From Aldrovandia affinis (lineage: Eukaryota > Chordata > Actinopteri > Notacanthiformes > Halosauridae), in NCBI GenBank assembly GCA_029706075.1, contig JAINUG010000146.1:2514501-2578500 (forward strand): a stretch of 64,000 nt of DNA. The letters are read 5' to 3'. Shown one piece after another: positions 25,105 to 32,668 of the stretch. The position numbers and the translations under genes were made by a program. The notes beneath the pieces were generated by a model. That model was given only the letters and a program-made list of their open reading frames with translations, was not told the origin of the DNA and ran no database searches. Every line of letters begins with the position of its first letter. Within the stretch, counting starts at the first letter, position 1.

Positions 25105-28004
25105 ATTCACACACAAATATAATAACATTCACACACTCACACACACTCACACATGCACACACACACACACACACACACTCACACACACACACACAAACAT
25201 GCACACACAAACATGCACACAAACACACACACAGACACAATCACACAAACACACTCACACACACACACATACACACAAACACACACACACATTCACACAC
25301 ACACACCCATGCACAAACACACTCACACACACACAGACACACACACACACACAGGGTCCTTACCTGACATGTCCAGATAGAGGAGATGATGTAGCCATTG
25401 TCCCGGAAGACGTTGAAGATCTCCAGGATGCCGCGGGAGTAACCGAACACGGATATGCTGGCGTCGGATATGGCCAGGTTGAAGGTGAGGTAGTCGGTGG
25501 GTTGGAGGAGGGCCCTTTGCTTGTAGAGGACGAAGATCACCACGCTGTTCCCAAACCACGAGAGCCAGCCTGGGACATGAGACATGGAGACATGGGGCTA
25601 CTCAGACCTTAAAGTGACAGTACCCACAAAATCGACTTAAGTATCAGTATATAAATGTTTTCTTTCAGTACAATGAACTACACATCCAAATAAGTTTCCG
25701 CTGAATTTAAGAACAGTGAATCCACAAACGGCTAGAATTGTTTGCCCTGAAGTCCGAAAATAATGTTTATGTACGAGTCTATGTACGAATCTAGTGTCAA
25801 AGTTTATGTACCAACAGGTAACATAAACAGGCTCAAAATTTCAGGGCAAAATGACCACCCAGTAACTCCGGCAGGTGGTTAATTTGGAAGTTAGAGACTG
25901 AGGCTCCAATCAGTCTCTGAATCTTTTGCTTTGTTAAAGCATGTTCATATGCAGAGGGCTATTCTTACCCTTACATTTTAGGAATTTAGCATTTACTGTT
26001 ATCCTGAGAGACTTATAGCTATATATACAATCAATGTATACAGCTGGACACTTACTGAAGCAATTCAGGTGAAGTACCTTGCTCAAGGGTACAACAGCAG
26101 TGCCGCACCTGGGGATTGAACCTGCAACCCTTGAACCTCGAACCTGCAACCTTTCAGATACAAGCCCAGTTCCCTAACCGTTATAGCTACTACACTGCTG
26201 GCCTTAGTGCCATAAAAGCTGTAGTAAACAAAGACCTTGCTTACATTGAATTATCGTTAAATAAAACATCAGGGAAGCGTAGCAGTAGCTCAGTCAGGAG
26301 CTTAGCACCCTTATGGCACACACAGAAAATGTTGTGCAATGACTGCAAAATGGCAGAATGACAAATCCAGGCATACCTCTATATATAGCTATATATAGCT
26401 CTTTGTGTCTGCGTGCAAGGGGATTTTGTCCAGAGCCAGACGGGCTCGCAGGCATCTTGTGCTGGCCAGGTGCTTCTCTATCACAGATTAGACAGGATAT
26501 GAATGGAAAGGGTTTCTTCTAGCCTGGCCCAACTCACTGACGCTCTCCGTTTAAAGGGAAGTAAAGGTCCACTTGCACCCGAGCCAGGCCGCGCACGCAA
26601 ATCTCTCCTGACGCACGAAAACAAGGAATGTTCCAGGACGTCGAAATCATTTTGAGAACTATCATCAACCTGGGTTGTGATTTTGCCTTATGCGGCTAAG
26701 GGCAGAAGACAGGAGTAGAATATGTTCATATCATTCTCTGTCTGACTGGATTTTCTGTACCCAGAGCATGGTGTGCGGACATTGATTCTCGTAGCATCAG
26801 CCTCATTCAGCAGTGACAGGTTGTCCTGTTTCCTTACGCTCAGTCTCAAAAGGTTATTTTATGTCACTTAACTCTGGACAGTTCAAGTATCCAGCTGTCT
26901 CGCGTGCTTCTCTTAACAACTCTTTCACGACCAGTTCTGATTTAAATTAAAACGGATTTAACGGATCGGCTCCCACTCATGTGTTTCCTATATTTAAGAC
27001 TGAATAAGCAGCCCTTCTCTACGGCTACTTGGTATTGTGGTATTCTGCATGCAAGGAATCCGGCTCTGAGATTAAGATTGTTGTGCACAGACTGATTATA
27101 GCATTCAAACTCTGAACTGGAAAGCATTGGGGTGAGCAAGATGTTAAAACTGAGGAACGAAGTTAAACATGGTTGTTGATTGGGTTTATTTGGAGAGTTT
27201 TAATGTATTCTGAACCTTTGCCACTCAGCCTTCAATCATTTCTCTGTTTTCTAAAGCTTTTTAGAGCCTTAAAATTAGTTTCTTCGTAACAGTCATTTAA
27301 ACTCAAAAGTCATCGATGAATTCGTTAATAATACATAGAGTAGATACGTCATAATGCTTGTATCCAGGACCAACTGAAACCCACTTGACCATTTATACAA
27401 TTTATTTCAAAATAAAAGACGGTATTGACATATCTGTGCTCAGTTTCTCTGCAGTAAGATAACACAAATGTTGAACCAATACCAGCCACTCCCAGGAAGT
27501 TATGAACAATTAAAATAAAACATTTGAAAGTTTTCGTTTTTGCATATTTTTTTGTTAACCACAAAGAAGCCAAAAAATCGAGCTGCACGTTTCATCTGAA
27601 GTCAATAAGGCTTCTATTCAACGACAACTGCGATTGGCAAATACAGGCTAATGTTCGAACTGCAATCACGCTCTTCCCATTCAGTATTCCATAAATACAT
27701 TTCAAATTCAAAATGTGTAGAAATGGATGAAAATCACAACAACTTCGCGCAAAGAGAAGTTGACAGTTTGATCATTTAAGCGTCTGCATAACTCATATGA
27801 TTTCATATACCTTCCATGTAACTGTGTTCTCTTCATACTCGCACACATAACACGTTATATAGGACTGTACCCACCTAATAACAACAGGTATACTCCTACG
27901 ATGGTCTCGCCTTGATCCGACAGGGGAGTCTCTTTATTCGTAAGGCTAAAATTATTATTCCTCCAAGGAATGTTGACAACTTGAAGAGGATTCGTCAGTG
28001 ACAT
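10331..28004 (-). CDS. Non-visual opsin, neuropsin/Opn5-like class, six exons
   Basis: This is a retinal-binding G-protein-coupled receptor for light. The six exons join in frame (phases 1, 0, 1, 1, 0) into about 414 residues. Numbering from the ATG at 28004, I see TM1 (35-58, GN at 50-51), TM2 (D79), C111 at the top of TM3, TRY at 135-137, TM4 (W162), C187 in extracellular loop 2 (disulphide partner of C111), P215 in TM5, WSPY at 268-271 in TM6, the Schiff-base lysine K297 and NPLIY at 303-307. FILAWSPYAVVSMWSA and LFAKSASFYNP resemble Opn5/peropsin-group opsins, so I place it among the fish Opn5-like genes (opn6-opn9) without choosing one. Unusual points: D114 and D181 at both counterion sites, TRY for D/ERY, and a proline-rich tail of about 105 residues. 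I cannot see whether there is a non-coding 5' exon. Introns hold SINEs, LINE tails and a CA repeat. Confidence 0.93.
11009..11204 (+). mobile_element. hAT-type element end, opsin intron 5
   Basis: CAGGGGGTGTCAAACTCAAG, then GGAGGGCCACAGTGTCTGC, is a hAT-like terminal sequence. Its inverted form closes the minisatellite at 43951 and resembles the right end of the element at 9887. A matching right terminus was not found. Confidence 0.5.
11205..11378 (+). repeat. 3' tail of an L2-type LINE, opsin intron 5
   Basis: Carries CAGGTATGGTATGCAGCTGC, a segment with CTGCACTGATCTCTTGCGCG, and the tail GTAAGTCGCTCTGGATAAGA. The same combination recurs at 17400 and 30830 without any tRNA head, so I read it as the 3' untranslated end of the LINE that shares its tail with SINE families A and B. 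Confidence 0.65.
11629..12010 (+). mobile_element. hAT-like element copy, opsin intron 5
   Basis: Begins CAGTGGTTCTCAAACTCATG, a typical hAT-type terminus, and continues with GCTGGTTTTCCTTCCAACCA and GATTGATTAAGGTTGTTGAA. It is related to the copy starting at 30555. The right terminus was not located. Confidence 0.5.
12299..12522 (-). CDS. Opsin exon 5: extracellular loop 2, TM5, loop 3
   Basis: The exon has an AG acceptor at 12523-12524 and a GTGAGT donor starting at 12298. It is 224 nt: two bases complete codon 181, then 74 codons (182-255). It encodes RGYGTCEVDWAKA with the disulphide cysteine C187, TM5 (IILILIFCFVIPVLVMLF with P215) and a third loop that ends DRQRKMEKDVTI. The fit to exon 6 is exact and in phase 0. 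Confidence 0.95.
12694..12745 (+). repeat. Solo end of the Tc1-like family
   Basis: CAGGTAACTGCCAAAATAAA, then GGCAACACTTGAGTAAATGA, matches the ends at 6488, 22432, 50877 and 53790. Its continuation (GGGATCCTTTAAACAGGTGC) is shared with 53790. Confidence 0.65.
12820..13178 (+). repeat. tRNA-derived SINE, family D
   Basis: The head GCGGCAGATAGTGTAGCGGT and B-box-like GCGGTTCCAAACC are followed by the body GGCTGTCCGCCCCAGAGGGA, a segment with CCGTCTCAGAGGAAAGC, and the tail AATTGGCCACTAAACCGGGA plus an A-rich end. Body and tail resemble family C; the tRNA head differs. Relatives lie at 16246 (plus), 34629 (minus), 44755 (plus) and 47689 (minus). Confidence 0.8.
13545..13856 (+). mobile_element. 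LINE reverse-transcriptase ORF, 3' end remnant
   Basis: The plus strand encodes RRLRGDLIEVF (about 13575-13600) and, after a T-rich insertion, NSLPGRVVKAETIVVFKSRL then DTVLDID (about 13765-13845). The pair RRLRGDLIEVFK and WNxLPxxVVxAxSxxxFKxRLD is typical of the C-terminus of CR1/L2-type LINE proteins (from memory). Stops and poly-T interruptions show it is dead. It lies in opsin intron 4. Confidence 0.7.
13857..14148 (+). mobile_element. hAT-like MITE next to the LINE remnant
   Basis: Starts AAGGGGTGAGCAAGGAGGGC and ends CCAGAGATGCCCACCCCTG, an imperfect inverted pair. Flanks GACTAGAC and CTTTAGAC agree at six of eight bases, consistent with an old 8-bp target duplication. A relative is at about 46030-46315. 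Confidence 0.55.
14235..14582 (-). repeat. Family C SINE, head-truncated
   Basis: On the minus strand the B box (GGGTTCAATTCCCC), body and tail (AATTGGCTACCAAATTGGGA) are intact. The first part of the tRNA head is missing, with the copy stopping at CAATGTCCGACGCTGGCC. It ends 75 bp downstream of opsin exon 4 in the transcript sense. Confidence 0.85.
14657..14761 (-). CDS. Opsin exon 4: TM4
   Basis: This 105-nt exon follows a TTTCCTCTGCAG acceptor (AG at 14762-14763) and ends at a GTCAGG donor (14656). Two bases complete A146, then residues 147-180 (HCITNSTVSICVAFIW, AALFWSGAPLAGW, GSFT), and the last G starts codon 181. W162 is the conserved TM4 tryptophan. The frame fits both neighbours only with these sites. 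Confidence 0.93.
14795..15318 (+). repeat. ATACATAC-rich repeats interrupted by a Tc1-like fragment
   Basis: Short tandem CACAATACATACATATACAG units at 14805-14900 and 15240-15315 flank a block (about 14925-15230) containing TAATAAAGTGGAATGAAACA and GAAAAAAGTATTGAACACAC, which I recognise as non-coding sequence of a fish Tc1/mariner-type element (from memory). No coding potential. Confidence 0.5.
15478..15645 (-). repeat. tRNA-like SINE fragment of another family
   Basis: On the minus strand: GGCCCCCTGGGTGGCGCAAC, then GGTAAAGGCACTTGTCCAGC, followed by a degenerate B box and CCACCCAGGAGGGTG-type sequence. Only one copy is seen here. It ends 30 bp before the family C SINE at 15674. Confidence 0.45.
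15674..16048 (+). repeat. Family C SINE, full length
   Basis: The best full copy in the window, about 375 bp: head GGCCTCCCACATGGCCCAGT, B box GGGGTTCAATTCC, body GGCTGTCCGCCCCAGGGAGG, then GGTCTCGGAAGAGGCATC, tail AATTGGCTACCAAATTGGGA and AGAAAAATCAGAAACAG. Confidence 0.9.
16246..16590 (+). repeat. Family D SINE, 5'-truncated
   Basis: B-box region GGTCGTGGTTCGAAACCC, body with a G run at 16351-16361, CCGTCTCAGAGGAGG, and tail AATTGGCTACCAAATTGGGA, then an A-rich end. The first part of the head is missing. Confidence 0.8.
16775..16935 (+). repeat. 33-bp tandem repeat, about 4 units
   Basis: Units of CATAATCTCTATCATACAGC plus AACATATTCTGAA (33 bp). Because 33 is divisible by three, the opposite strand shows an 11-residue repeat (MLLYDRDYVQN); it has no splice or gene context, so I do not call it coding. 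Confidence 0.9.
17400..17545 (+). repeat. 3' tail of an L2-type LINE, opsin intron 3
   Basis: Contains ATGTCTATCGCTGTATTACT, GCACTGGTCTCTTGTGCGAA and the tail GTAAATCGCTCTGGATAAGA then GCATCTGCTAAATGC. Same type as 11205. In the transcript it lies just downstream of exon 3. Confidence 0.65.
17635..17734 (-). CDS. Opsin exon 3: TM3
   Basis: This 100-nt exon follows a TCTATTCACAG acceptor (AG at 17735-17736) and ends at a GTAAAG donor (17634). It gives residues 113-145: VDGFCTLLFGLVSINTLTV then ISVTRYIKGCHPNK, plus one base of codon 146. D114 is the equivalent of bovine E113. The G-protein-contact triplet is TRY. Confidence 0.95.
17871..18218 (+). repeat. Family C SINE
   Basis: GGCCTCCCGGGTGGTCTAGC, GGTTACAATGTTCGACGCTG, B box GGGGTTCGATTCTG, body with GGCTGTCCGCCCCAGGGAGG, tail AATTGGCTACTAAATTGGGA. 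A small deletion lies after the B box. It is in opsin intron 2. Confidence 0.9.
18219..18905. other. Opsin intron 2, nothing recognised
   Basis: About 690 bp without a recognised repeat or exon. It includes a moderately GC-rich segment (18380-18730) with no coding frame. Confidence 0.45.
18906..19143 (-). repeat. Family C SINE, internally deleted
   Basis: Tail in minus sense (AATTGGGATAAAATGGGATA) and head (GGCCTCCTGGGTGGTCTAGC, GGTTACATCGTTCAACGCTG) are present, but most of the body is missing. Part of the tail sequence is repeated (ATTTTATCCCAT at about 18930 and 18990). Confidence 0.75.
19219..19442 (+). repeat. Family A SINE, full length
   Basis: GGCAGTGTAGTGTAATGGTT, AGGGAACTGGACTTGTAACT, B box GGTTCAATTCCC, ACTCAACCTGAATTGCTTCA, tail GTAAGTCGCTCTGGATAAGA then GCGTCTGCTAAATGCC. 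A good reference copy for the family. Confidence 0.9.
19443..20780. other. Opsin intron 2, nothing recognised
   Basis: Apparently single-copy sequence with a short (TA)n run at 19730-19748. Reading frames up to 107 codons lack motifs and splice context. Confidence 0.4.
20782..20842 (+). repeat. (GATA)n microsatellite with a (GA)n run
   Basis: GATAGATAGAGAGAGAGAGA leads into about seven GATA units. Confidence 0.9.
21205..21492 (+). repeat. (CACTCA)-type simple repeat
   Basis: About 290 bp of irregular CACTCACTCACACACTCA-like units. Low-complexity, not coding. Confidence 0.9.
21493..22114. other. Opsin intron 2, nothing recognised
   Basis: No exon, repeat or RNA gene recognised. A 63-codon frame at 21493 has no motif. 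Confidence 0.4.
22115..22432 (-). mobile_element. Tc1-like transposase C-terminal fragment with terminal repeat
   Basis: Minus strand: terminal sequence CAGGTAACTGGCAAAAATAA, then a frame reading AWSQSPDLNPIEHLWQ, the hallmark of Tc1/mariner transposases (the E of IEHLW is the third catalytic acid). Downstream the frame decays. The shared segment CTTGTAGAATCTATGCCAAG links it to the element at 6488. It lies in opsin intron 2. Confidence 0.8.
22433..24094. other. Opsin intron 2, nothing recognised
   Basis: AT-rich, apparently single-copy DNA of 1.7 kb. No splice-flanked reading frame was seen, and the opsin frame joins exons 2 and 3 without needing more sequence from here. Confidence 0.45.
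24095..24182 (+). repeat. 3' tail of an L2-type LINE, short copy
   Basis: GATCATGTATTAATGCACAT, CTTGTAAGTCGCTCTGGATA, then AGAGCGTCTGCTAAATGCC. Only the last 90 bp of the element remain. Confidence 0.7.
24183..24849. other. Opsin intron 2, nothing recognised
   Basis: No coding or repeat signal was recognised in this 670-bp stretch. Confidence 0.4.
24855..25353 (+). repeat. (CA)n microsatellite at the start of opsin intron 2
   Basis: About 500 bp of CA repeats with interruptions such as ACACAAATATAATAACAT. In the opsin transcript it is a (UG)n tract that starts about 10 nt after the exon 2 splice donor. The 180-codon His/Thr reading frame through it is an artefact. Confidence 0.95.
25364..25569 (-). 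CDS. Opsin exon 2: TM1 end, TM2, start of TM3
   Basis: The exon follows a CATGTCCCAG acceptor (AG at 25570-25571) and ends at a GTAAGG donor (25363). It is 206 nt: two bases complete G44, then residues 45-112. It encodes WLSWFGNSVVIFVLYKQ (TM1 with GN), NLAISDASISVFGYS (TM2 with D79) and SSIWTCQ with disulphide C111. The donor is a good match to consensus despite the adjoining CA repeat. Confidence 0.95.
25570..25972. other. Opsin intron 1, nothing recognised
   Basis: No repeat or exon recognised in these 400 bp. Confidence 0.4.
25973..26205 (-). repeat. Family A SINE, diverged
   Basis: On the minus strand: CCAGCAGTGTAGTAGCTATA, ACGGTTAGGGAACTGGGC, a B-box area with a small internal duplication (GGTTCGAGGTTCAAGGG), ACTTCACCTGAATTGCTTCA, and a decayed hairpin tail. 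Confidence 0.75.
26206..27874. other. Opsin intron 1, nothing recognised
   Basis: 1.7 kb of apparently single-copy sequence. Frames such as 26942-27139 have no motif or splice context. Confidence 0.4.
27875..28004 (-). CDS. Opsin exon 1: N-terminus and start of TM1
   Basis: The first ATG (28002-28004, context AAAGAAATGT) gives MSLTNPLQVVNIPWRN, NNFSLTNKE and, after a short acidic stretch, IVGVYLLLLG entering TM1. An N-glycosylation sequon (NFS) lies in the extracellular N-terminus, as in other opsins. The donor is GTGGGT (27874). An upstream GTG at 28082 keeps the frame open but would add a basic RERKKKE segment and is not a likely start. Confidence 0.88.
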
Positions 28005-28184
28005 TTCTTTCTTTTTCCTCTCTCTTAATGTTATCGCTGTTAAGGCATTAATCGACGTATAGGACACGCGCTCCGTAGCCACGAATGCGTCTCTCGCGGA
28101 GAGAAACTCTTGACCCGTTCTTTAAGGCTAAATCCAGTCTAAAAATACCTATCGCTTCCCTGCTTGCTGACCACGAGGGTGACG

Positions 28185-28200
28185 CGTGTGTAATCCAATT
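28185..28200 (-). promoter_or_regulatory. Possible CRX/OTX-type site upstream of the opsin
   Basis: TAATCC at 28191-28196 (GGATTA on the gene strand) lies about 185 bp upstream of the opsin ATG. OTX/CRX sites of this form are known near photoreceptor and pineal opsin promoters. Six bases occur often by chance, so this is weak evidence. Confidence 0.25.
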
Positions 28201-28771
28201 TTTGCCTCGAAGGTAAAAAGCGATGGAGACAGTGAGATAAAGGAAAGCGAGTGAGACACATTAGTGTCTTGGGACTGATCACGTAATGAACGAAATATCG
28301 GCACCATATCATAACTCGACGATACAGCCCTCCCTGATTTTTTAAACAGAACTTTTGGAGGTTATAGTTTCAATTAAGGTGTAGCCTAGATACGGGCAAC
28401 GCGCTCGTCTGTATGAAGAAGCCTGTTTGTGTGCACCACCTTAAATCATACGGTTAAGCATTATTTGACGTTGAGAAGTGAGCATTATTTAGAAGTGTTC
28501 ATGGATATTCTAACAAACTACAACTTAACTTATATCCTACAAAATGAATGCATGGGAAATAATTAACAAAAGCAAAATATAATAGGCTACACACTTAGAG
28601 TTACACAAAAAAAAAGAAACAATCTTTTAAAAGGATGTAAATTATGTTTAAAGGTTAATAAATTAATGACCCAAGGCTCAATGTGCGTATTAAAAGCCGT
28701 TGAACCTTACAGGAAATTATCATATGTATATATTTTTTATTTATTAGTCCGTATGCTCAGTAAACTAAACA
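28201..28771. other. Opsin upstream flank, nothing else recognised
   Basis: AT-rich. I could not fix a TATA box or transcription start. Any 5' untranslated exon would be invisible to this reading. Confidence 0.35.
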
Positions 28772-29051
28772 GTCACAACCAGGGCTGGACTTAAGGCCCT
28801 GCCATTTGGCTCAGACCGGCCCATCAATGGCGCCCCATTTTCTGTCGACGGGGTGGGGGGCTACGCGAAAAAGCTGAGACCAGTTCGTTTATTTCGCGGA
28901 CCGGGGGGTGCTACGCAAAAATAATAATTGCGCCCCTCGGAATACCCGGTCCGTGGTATAATATATATAGGCTTATAAAATAATTTACCGGCCCTTTATT
29001 AGTCCGCATCTGCCCAGTAGACTACATAGCCAGTCCAGCCCTGGTCACAAC
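28772..29051. mobile_element. hAT-type MITE with perfect 8-bp target duplication
   Basis: The element (28780-29043, 264 bp) begins CAGGGCTGGACT and ends AGTCCAGCCCTG, 12-bp perfect inverted termini. It is flanked by identical GTCACAAC at 28772-28779 and 29044-29051. An 8-bp duplication with CAGGG ends is the hAT signature. It contains no transposase. Its interior (about 28853-28965) carries a fragment of the second MITE that is also nested at 38659. Confidence 0.9.
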
Positions 29052-30552
29052 ATTAATTGAAAGGATGTTCCAATGTGCCTCTCAAAGCGATGCATGATGT
29101 CATGCGTCGAGACATGATCACTTTCGCAAGCATTATGTACGACAAGGACCCGAAACTGCTTGCGAATGAATTTACCAATTACAATAAACGTAAATAACAG
29201 TAAAGGTAAGTACTACACAGTCCACTTCTAAAATAGCTTTGAGTTATGACATTACTAAAAAGCCAAGACTCGCTAGCTGGCCTCGTGCGTTGGACTGTCC
29301 AAGGTGCTGAAATATGACGCGGTGTGCAAGTACGAGCTCGACTTGATGGCAAGGATAACGAGAACTGCGAAAGTCGAATCGCTCGATCACAGCAATATTT
29401 TACATGCAGATGGTGAAAAAAATCTTTAACAACACCAATACATGACATTACTTTATAATCGCCGTTCAGACAGTTGATTTAGCCTATGTTGCGGGTGTCT
29501 GGTTCAATGTGCTATTTAAAAAAAAAAATTATGCCAACTGAAATAGACTACAATACGACGGCGCAAATTGTGTGAATCTTAACATTTCCCACCCAAAAAA
29601 CAGTTTACGGTTCTGCAGCTAGATATTACTTTTGTCTGTTATTATTTAAAATAAGCCGGACTATATTGTGTAACATGCCGGAGCTGCGTTCACCTGTGGG
29701 GCAGTCTACTTTTCCAAACCATTAGAATAGTATCCCTTCGAGATTAAGGCGGCTGGCTATTCAATGGTCCTGAATTATATTTTCTGTCGATTTTATATTT
29801 TATTTCTTGCCTACACAAGGTGTATAAAAATACAGCAGGCCTAATTAAAGAACAATTCAGCTGGGAGAGGCTCAGTCCACCAAATACAGACGTTAAAAAA
29901 CGGGACTTTCTGAAATCTAAGACCCTGCAGAAGCAACCGGTTTGAGTCGTGTTAATTATCGTAGGGGCTCGGGTGAACAGACAGGCACACAGTATATTCG
30001 ACTTCTCATAAGATTCACTTTCCGTATGTGATCCAGTCGCATTACGTTTTATTTAGCATTGCTTAACATAAAGGAAATATGTATTATGCACATTATCTCC
30101 AAGGTCTAAAGTAACTAAACTAATCACTAAAAGTTTATTATAATTTTTTAATCAATTATTCGCACCCTGTATAAAATAAACCGCACAGGAAATGAGCTAA
30201 TTTGTATGCTACATTTGTTTCAGGTGAGTACAAGAGGGCGGAACATTCTGTCCAAAGCTAAGTGTCTGATAAGTGACTGGCAGTTGGACAGCGGCTCAAG
30301 AGGCCTCTTCCAAAGACGAGGGTGGATCTACCAGCTTTATCGTTTGAACAGTCTGGGCCTCAGATGTACATTTTACTCATGGGTCTGAGCCTCATTCTAG
30401 CCTTGGGTCTAGACATCTTTCAAAAGGTGAGGAAAGAGTGAAACGTTTCTCAGAATGACGTCACACGCAGGCGCACATGGTTAACTTAACGAGGAGACGC
30501 TGACCCAGGCTAGCTGGCAGCCAAGAAGGACAAACAGCCAGCTGTGTACTAG
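29052..30552. other. Intergenic, no gene seen
   Basis: 1.5 kb of AT-rich sequence. Short frames at 29179 and 30206 show no motifs. Confidence 0.4.
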
Positions 30553-30829
30553 AACAGTGTTTCCCAACCTCGGGCCAACCTGGGACCCACTGTGTACGCT
30601 GGTTTTTGTCACAGCCAATCTCTTTATCCATTAAGGCTGTTGGAAACGTGAGTAACTTCTACCAAAGCTTTTTTTTCCCTTAAACTTATTTTAACACAAT
30701 GCAGTTTTGGCTCGTTGCCAATTGTTCTGTCATTGAACTCTTCATTTTTAGTTTAGTTTCAGTGACCAGGTGTCCACACTTTCAACATTTAGCCCCCCAC
30801 TGATTTCACCTGTCAATCTTATAATTTTA
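30553..30829 (+). mobile_element. hAT-like element, left part
   Basis: Starts CAGTGTTTCCCAACCTCGGG, then CCCACTGTGTACGCTGGTTT and GCCAATCTCTTTATCCATTA. It is related to the copy at 11629. Its terminal motif, inverted, is the repeat unit of the array at 31267-32411. Confidence 0.6.
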
Positions 30830-30992
30830 CAGTGTTACAGGTATGGTACGCAGTCGCCTGCAATGATGTCTATCGCTGTATTCCTGCACTGATCTCTTGC
30901 GCGAACAATGATTGTTCCTGTATTTATGCACATCTTGTAAGTCGCTCTGGATAAGAGTGTCTTCTAAATGCCTAAAATGTAAATGTAAATGA
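30830..30992 (+). repeat. 3' tail of an L2-type LINE
   Basis: CAGGTATGGTACGCAGTCGC, CTGCACTGATCTCTTGCGCG, tail GTAAGTCGCTCTGGATAAGA. Same type as at 11205, again lying downstream of a hAT-like left end. Confidence 0.65.
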
Positions 30993-31266
30993 TAATTGAA
31001 TCAATTGAAAAATGGTAATCTCTTTCTAAAGGAATCGTGTGTTTTAAAGCGCATTACAGAAAATAAGAGCATTGTTGATATAAGTTGATATGACGGATTT
31101 AAAGTCCTGGGGTGTGAATATGGGGCATTTATTGTTCATGGCATGCATAGCCATTTCTGACATAATATGGCTTTAATAGCAAACCATGCTTTAATAGAAA
31201 TTAAGTATCTAATTAGGAACAATTAACAGCTAGTTACAATTCAGATGTTGCAATTGTGGGTGGAAC

Positions 31267-32411
31267 AGAAACCAGCATACACAGTGGGTCCCCAGGACAC
31301 AGTGTATACCAGCAAACACAGTGGGTCCCCATCACACAGTATAAACCAGCATACACAGTGGGTCCCCAGGGCACACAGTGTAAACCAGCATACACAGTGG
31401 GGTCCCCAGGACACACTGTAACACTGAGTTTTTCCTTGCCACTGTTGCCGTTAGGCTTGCTTTTGGGGGGGTCTAGGCCTGGGTTCCCCCTCTGTTAAGC
31501 GTTTTGTGACAATTCTGTTGTGAAAAGCGCTATACAAATAAACTTGATTTGATTTGATTAAACCAGCATACACAGGGGGTCCCCAGGACACACACAGTAT
31601 AAACCAGCATACACAGTGGGGTCCCCAGGACACAGTGTAAACCAGCATACACAGGGGGTCCCCAGGACACACACAGTATAAACCAGCATACACAGTGGGG
31701 TTCCCAGGACACAGTATAAACCAGCATACACAGGGGGTCCCCAGGACACACACAGTGTAAACCAGCATACACAGTGGGTCCCCATCACACAGTATAAACC
31801 AGCATACACAGTGGGGTCCCCAGGACACAGTATACACCAGCATACACAGGGGGTCCCCAGGACACACACAGTATAAACCAGCATACACAGGGGGTCCCCA
31901 GGACACACACAGTATAAACCAGCATACACACAGGGGTCCCCAGGACACAGTGTAAACCAGCATACACAGTGGGTCCCCAGGACACAGTATAAACCAGCAT
32001 ACACAGTGGGGTCCCCAGGACACAGTGTAAAGCAGCATACACAGTGGGGTCCCCAGGACACACACAGTCAGCATACACAGTGGGGTCCCCAGGACACAGT
32101 ATAAACCAGCATACACAGTGGGGTCCCCAGGACACAGTATAAACCAGCATACACAGGGGGTCCCCAGGACACACACAGTATAAACCAGCATACACAGGGG
32201 GTCCCCAGGACACACACAGTATAAACCAGCATACACAGGGGGTCCCCAGGACACAGTGTAAACCAGCATACACAGTGGGGTCCCCAGGACACAGTATAAA
32301 CCAGCATACACAGTGGGGTCCCCAGGACACACACAGTATAAACCAGCATACACAGGGGGTCCCCAGGACACACACAGTATAAACCAGCATACACAGTGGG
32401 GTCCCTAGGAC
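31267..32411 (-). repeat. Minisatellite (37-41 bp units) grown from a hAT-like end
   Basis: About 25 units of AAACCAGCATACACAGTGGG plus GTCCCCAGGACACAGTAT, with CA-dinucleotide length variation between units. The array ends GGACCGAGGTTGAGGACCAC, the hAT-like terminus itself; inverted, the unit reads GTCCTGGGGACCCCACTGTG, matching the left end at 30553. It is interrupted at 31420-31560. All three minus frames are open for long stretches (one of 306 codons), which is an effect of the repeat and not a gene. Confidence 0.9.
31420..31560 (+). repeat. Common fish repeat 3' end inserted in the minisatellite
   Basis: TTTTTCCTTGCCACTGTTGC, a GGGGGGGTCTAGGCCTGGGT segment and GCGCTATACAAATAAACTTG, then TGATTTGATT. 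The same sequence is at 41245-41345 plus 41580-41610. It is the 3' end of a widespread teleost element (probably a LINE), placed between minisatellite units. Confidence 0.7.
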
Positions 32412-32433
32412 CGAGGTTGAGGACCACTGCTCT

Positions 32434-32668
32434 CAGGTGGACAACTTTGTGGAAGGTGAGCTTGTTGTTTTGGCTCGATGGAGGTCAGTAAGAGTTACGC
32501 ACAGGATTACGGGATTGCAGAGCTAATGTGCCAAAGACCTTGAGCAGCACGGCTTGATCTTTAAATCATTTAGTAGACCTTGGCTCTCAGCTGGGTCTCA
32601 GCAAGCCCCTTGGACCGAGAACGGGCTCTGGGCAGACGGGAGATGATGATGTGAGAGAGTGTGAAGGC
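32434..32668. other. Intergenic, nothing recognised
   Basis: Short stretch between the minisatellite and a SINE. No coding signal. Confidence 0.4.

Noticed and set aside
24802-25367. 180-codon His/Thr frame and 108-codon Cys/Val frame
   Set aside because: Translation of a CA/TG microsatellite.
28005-28082. Longer opsin N-terminus starting at 28082
   Set aside because: It begins with GTG, not ATG, and adds a basic RERKKKE stretch untypical of an opsin N-terminus. The ATG at 28004 is used instead.
31451-32427. Long overlapping minus-strand ORFs (up to 306 codons) with repeated GLYCVCPGDP-like units
   Set aside because: They arise because the minisatellite unit has no stop in several frames. 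All frames are open, there is no splice context, and the array derives from a transposon end.
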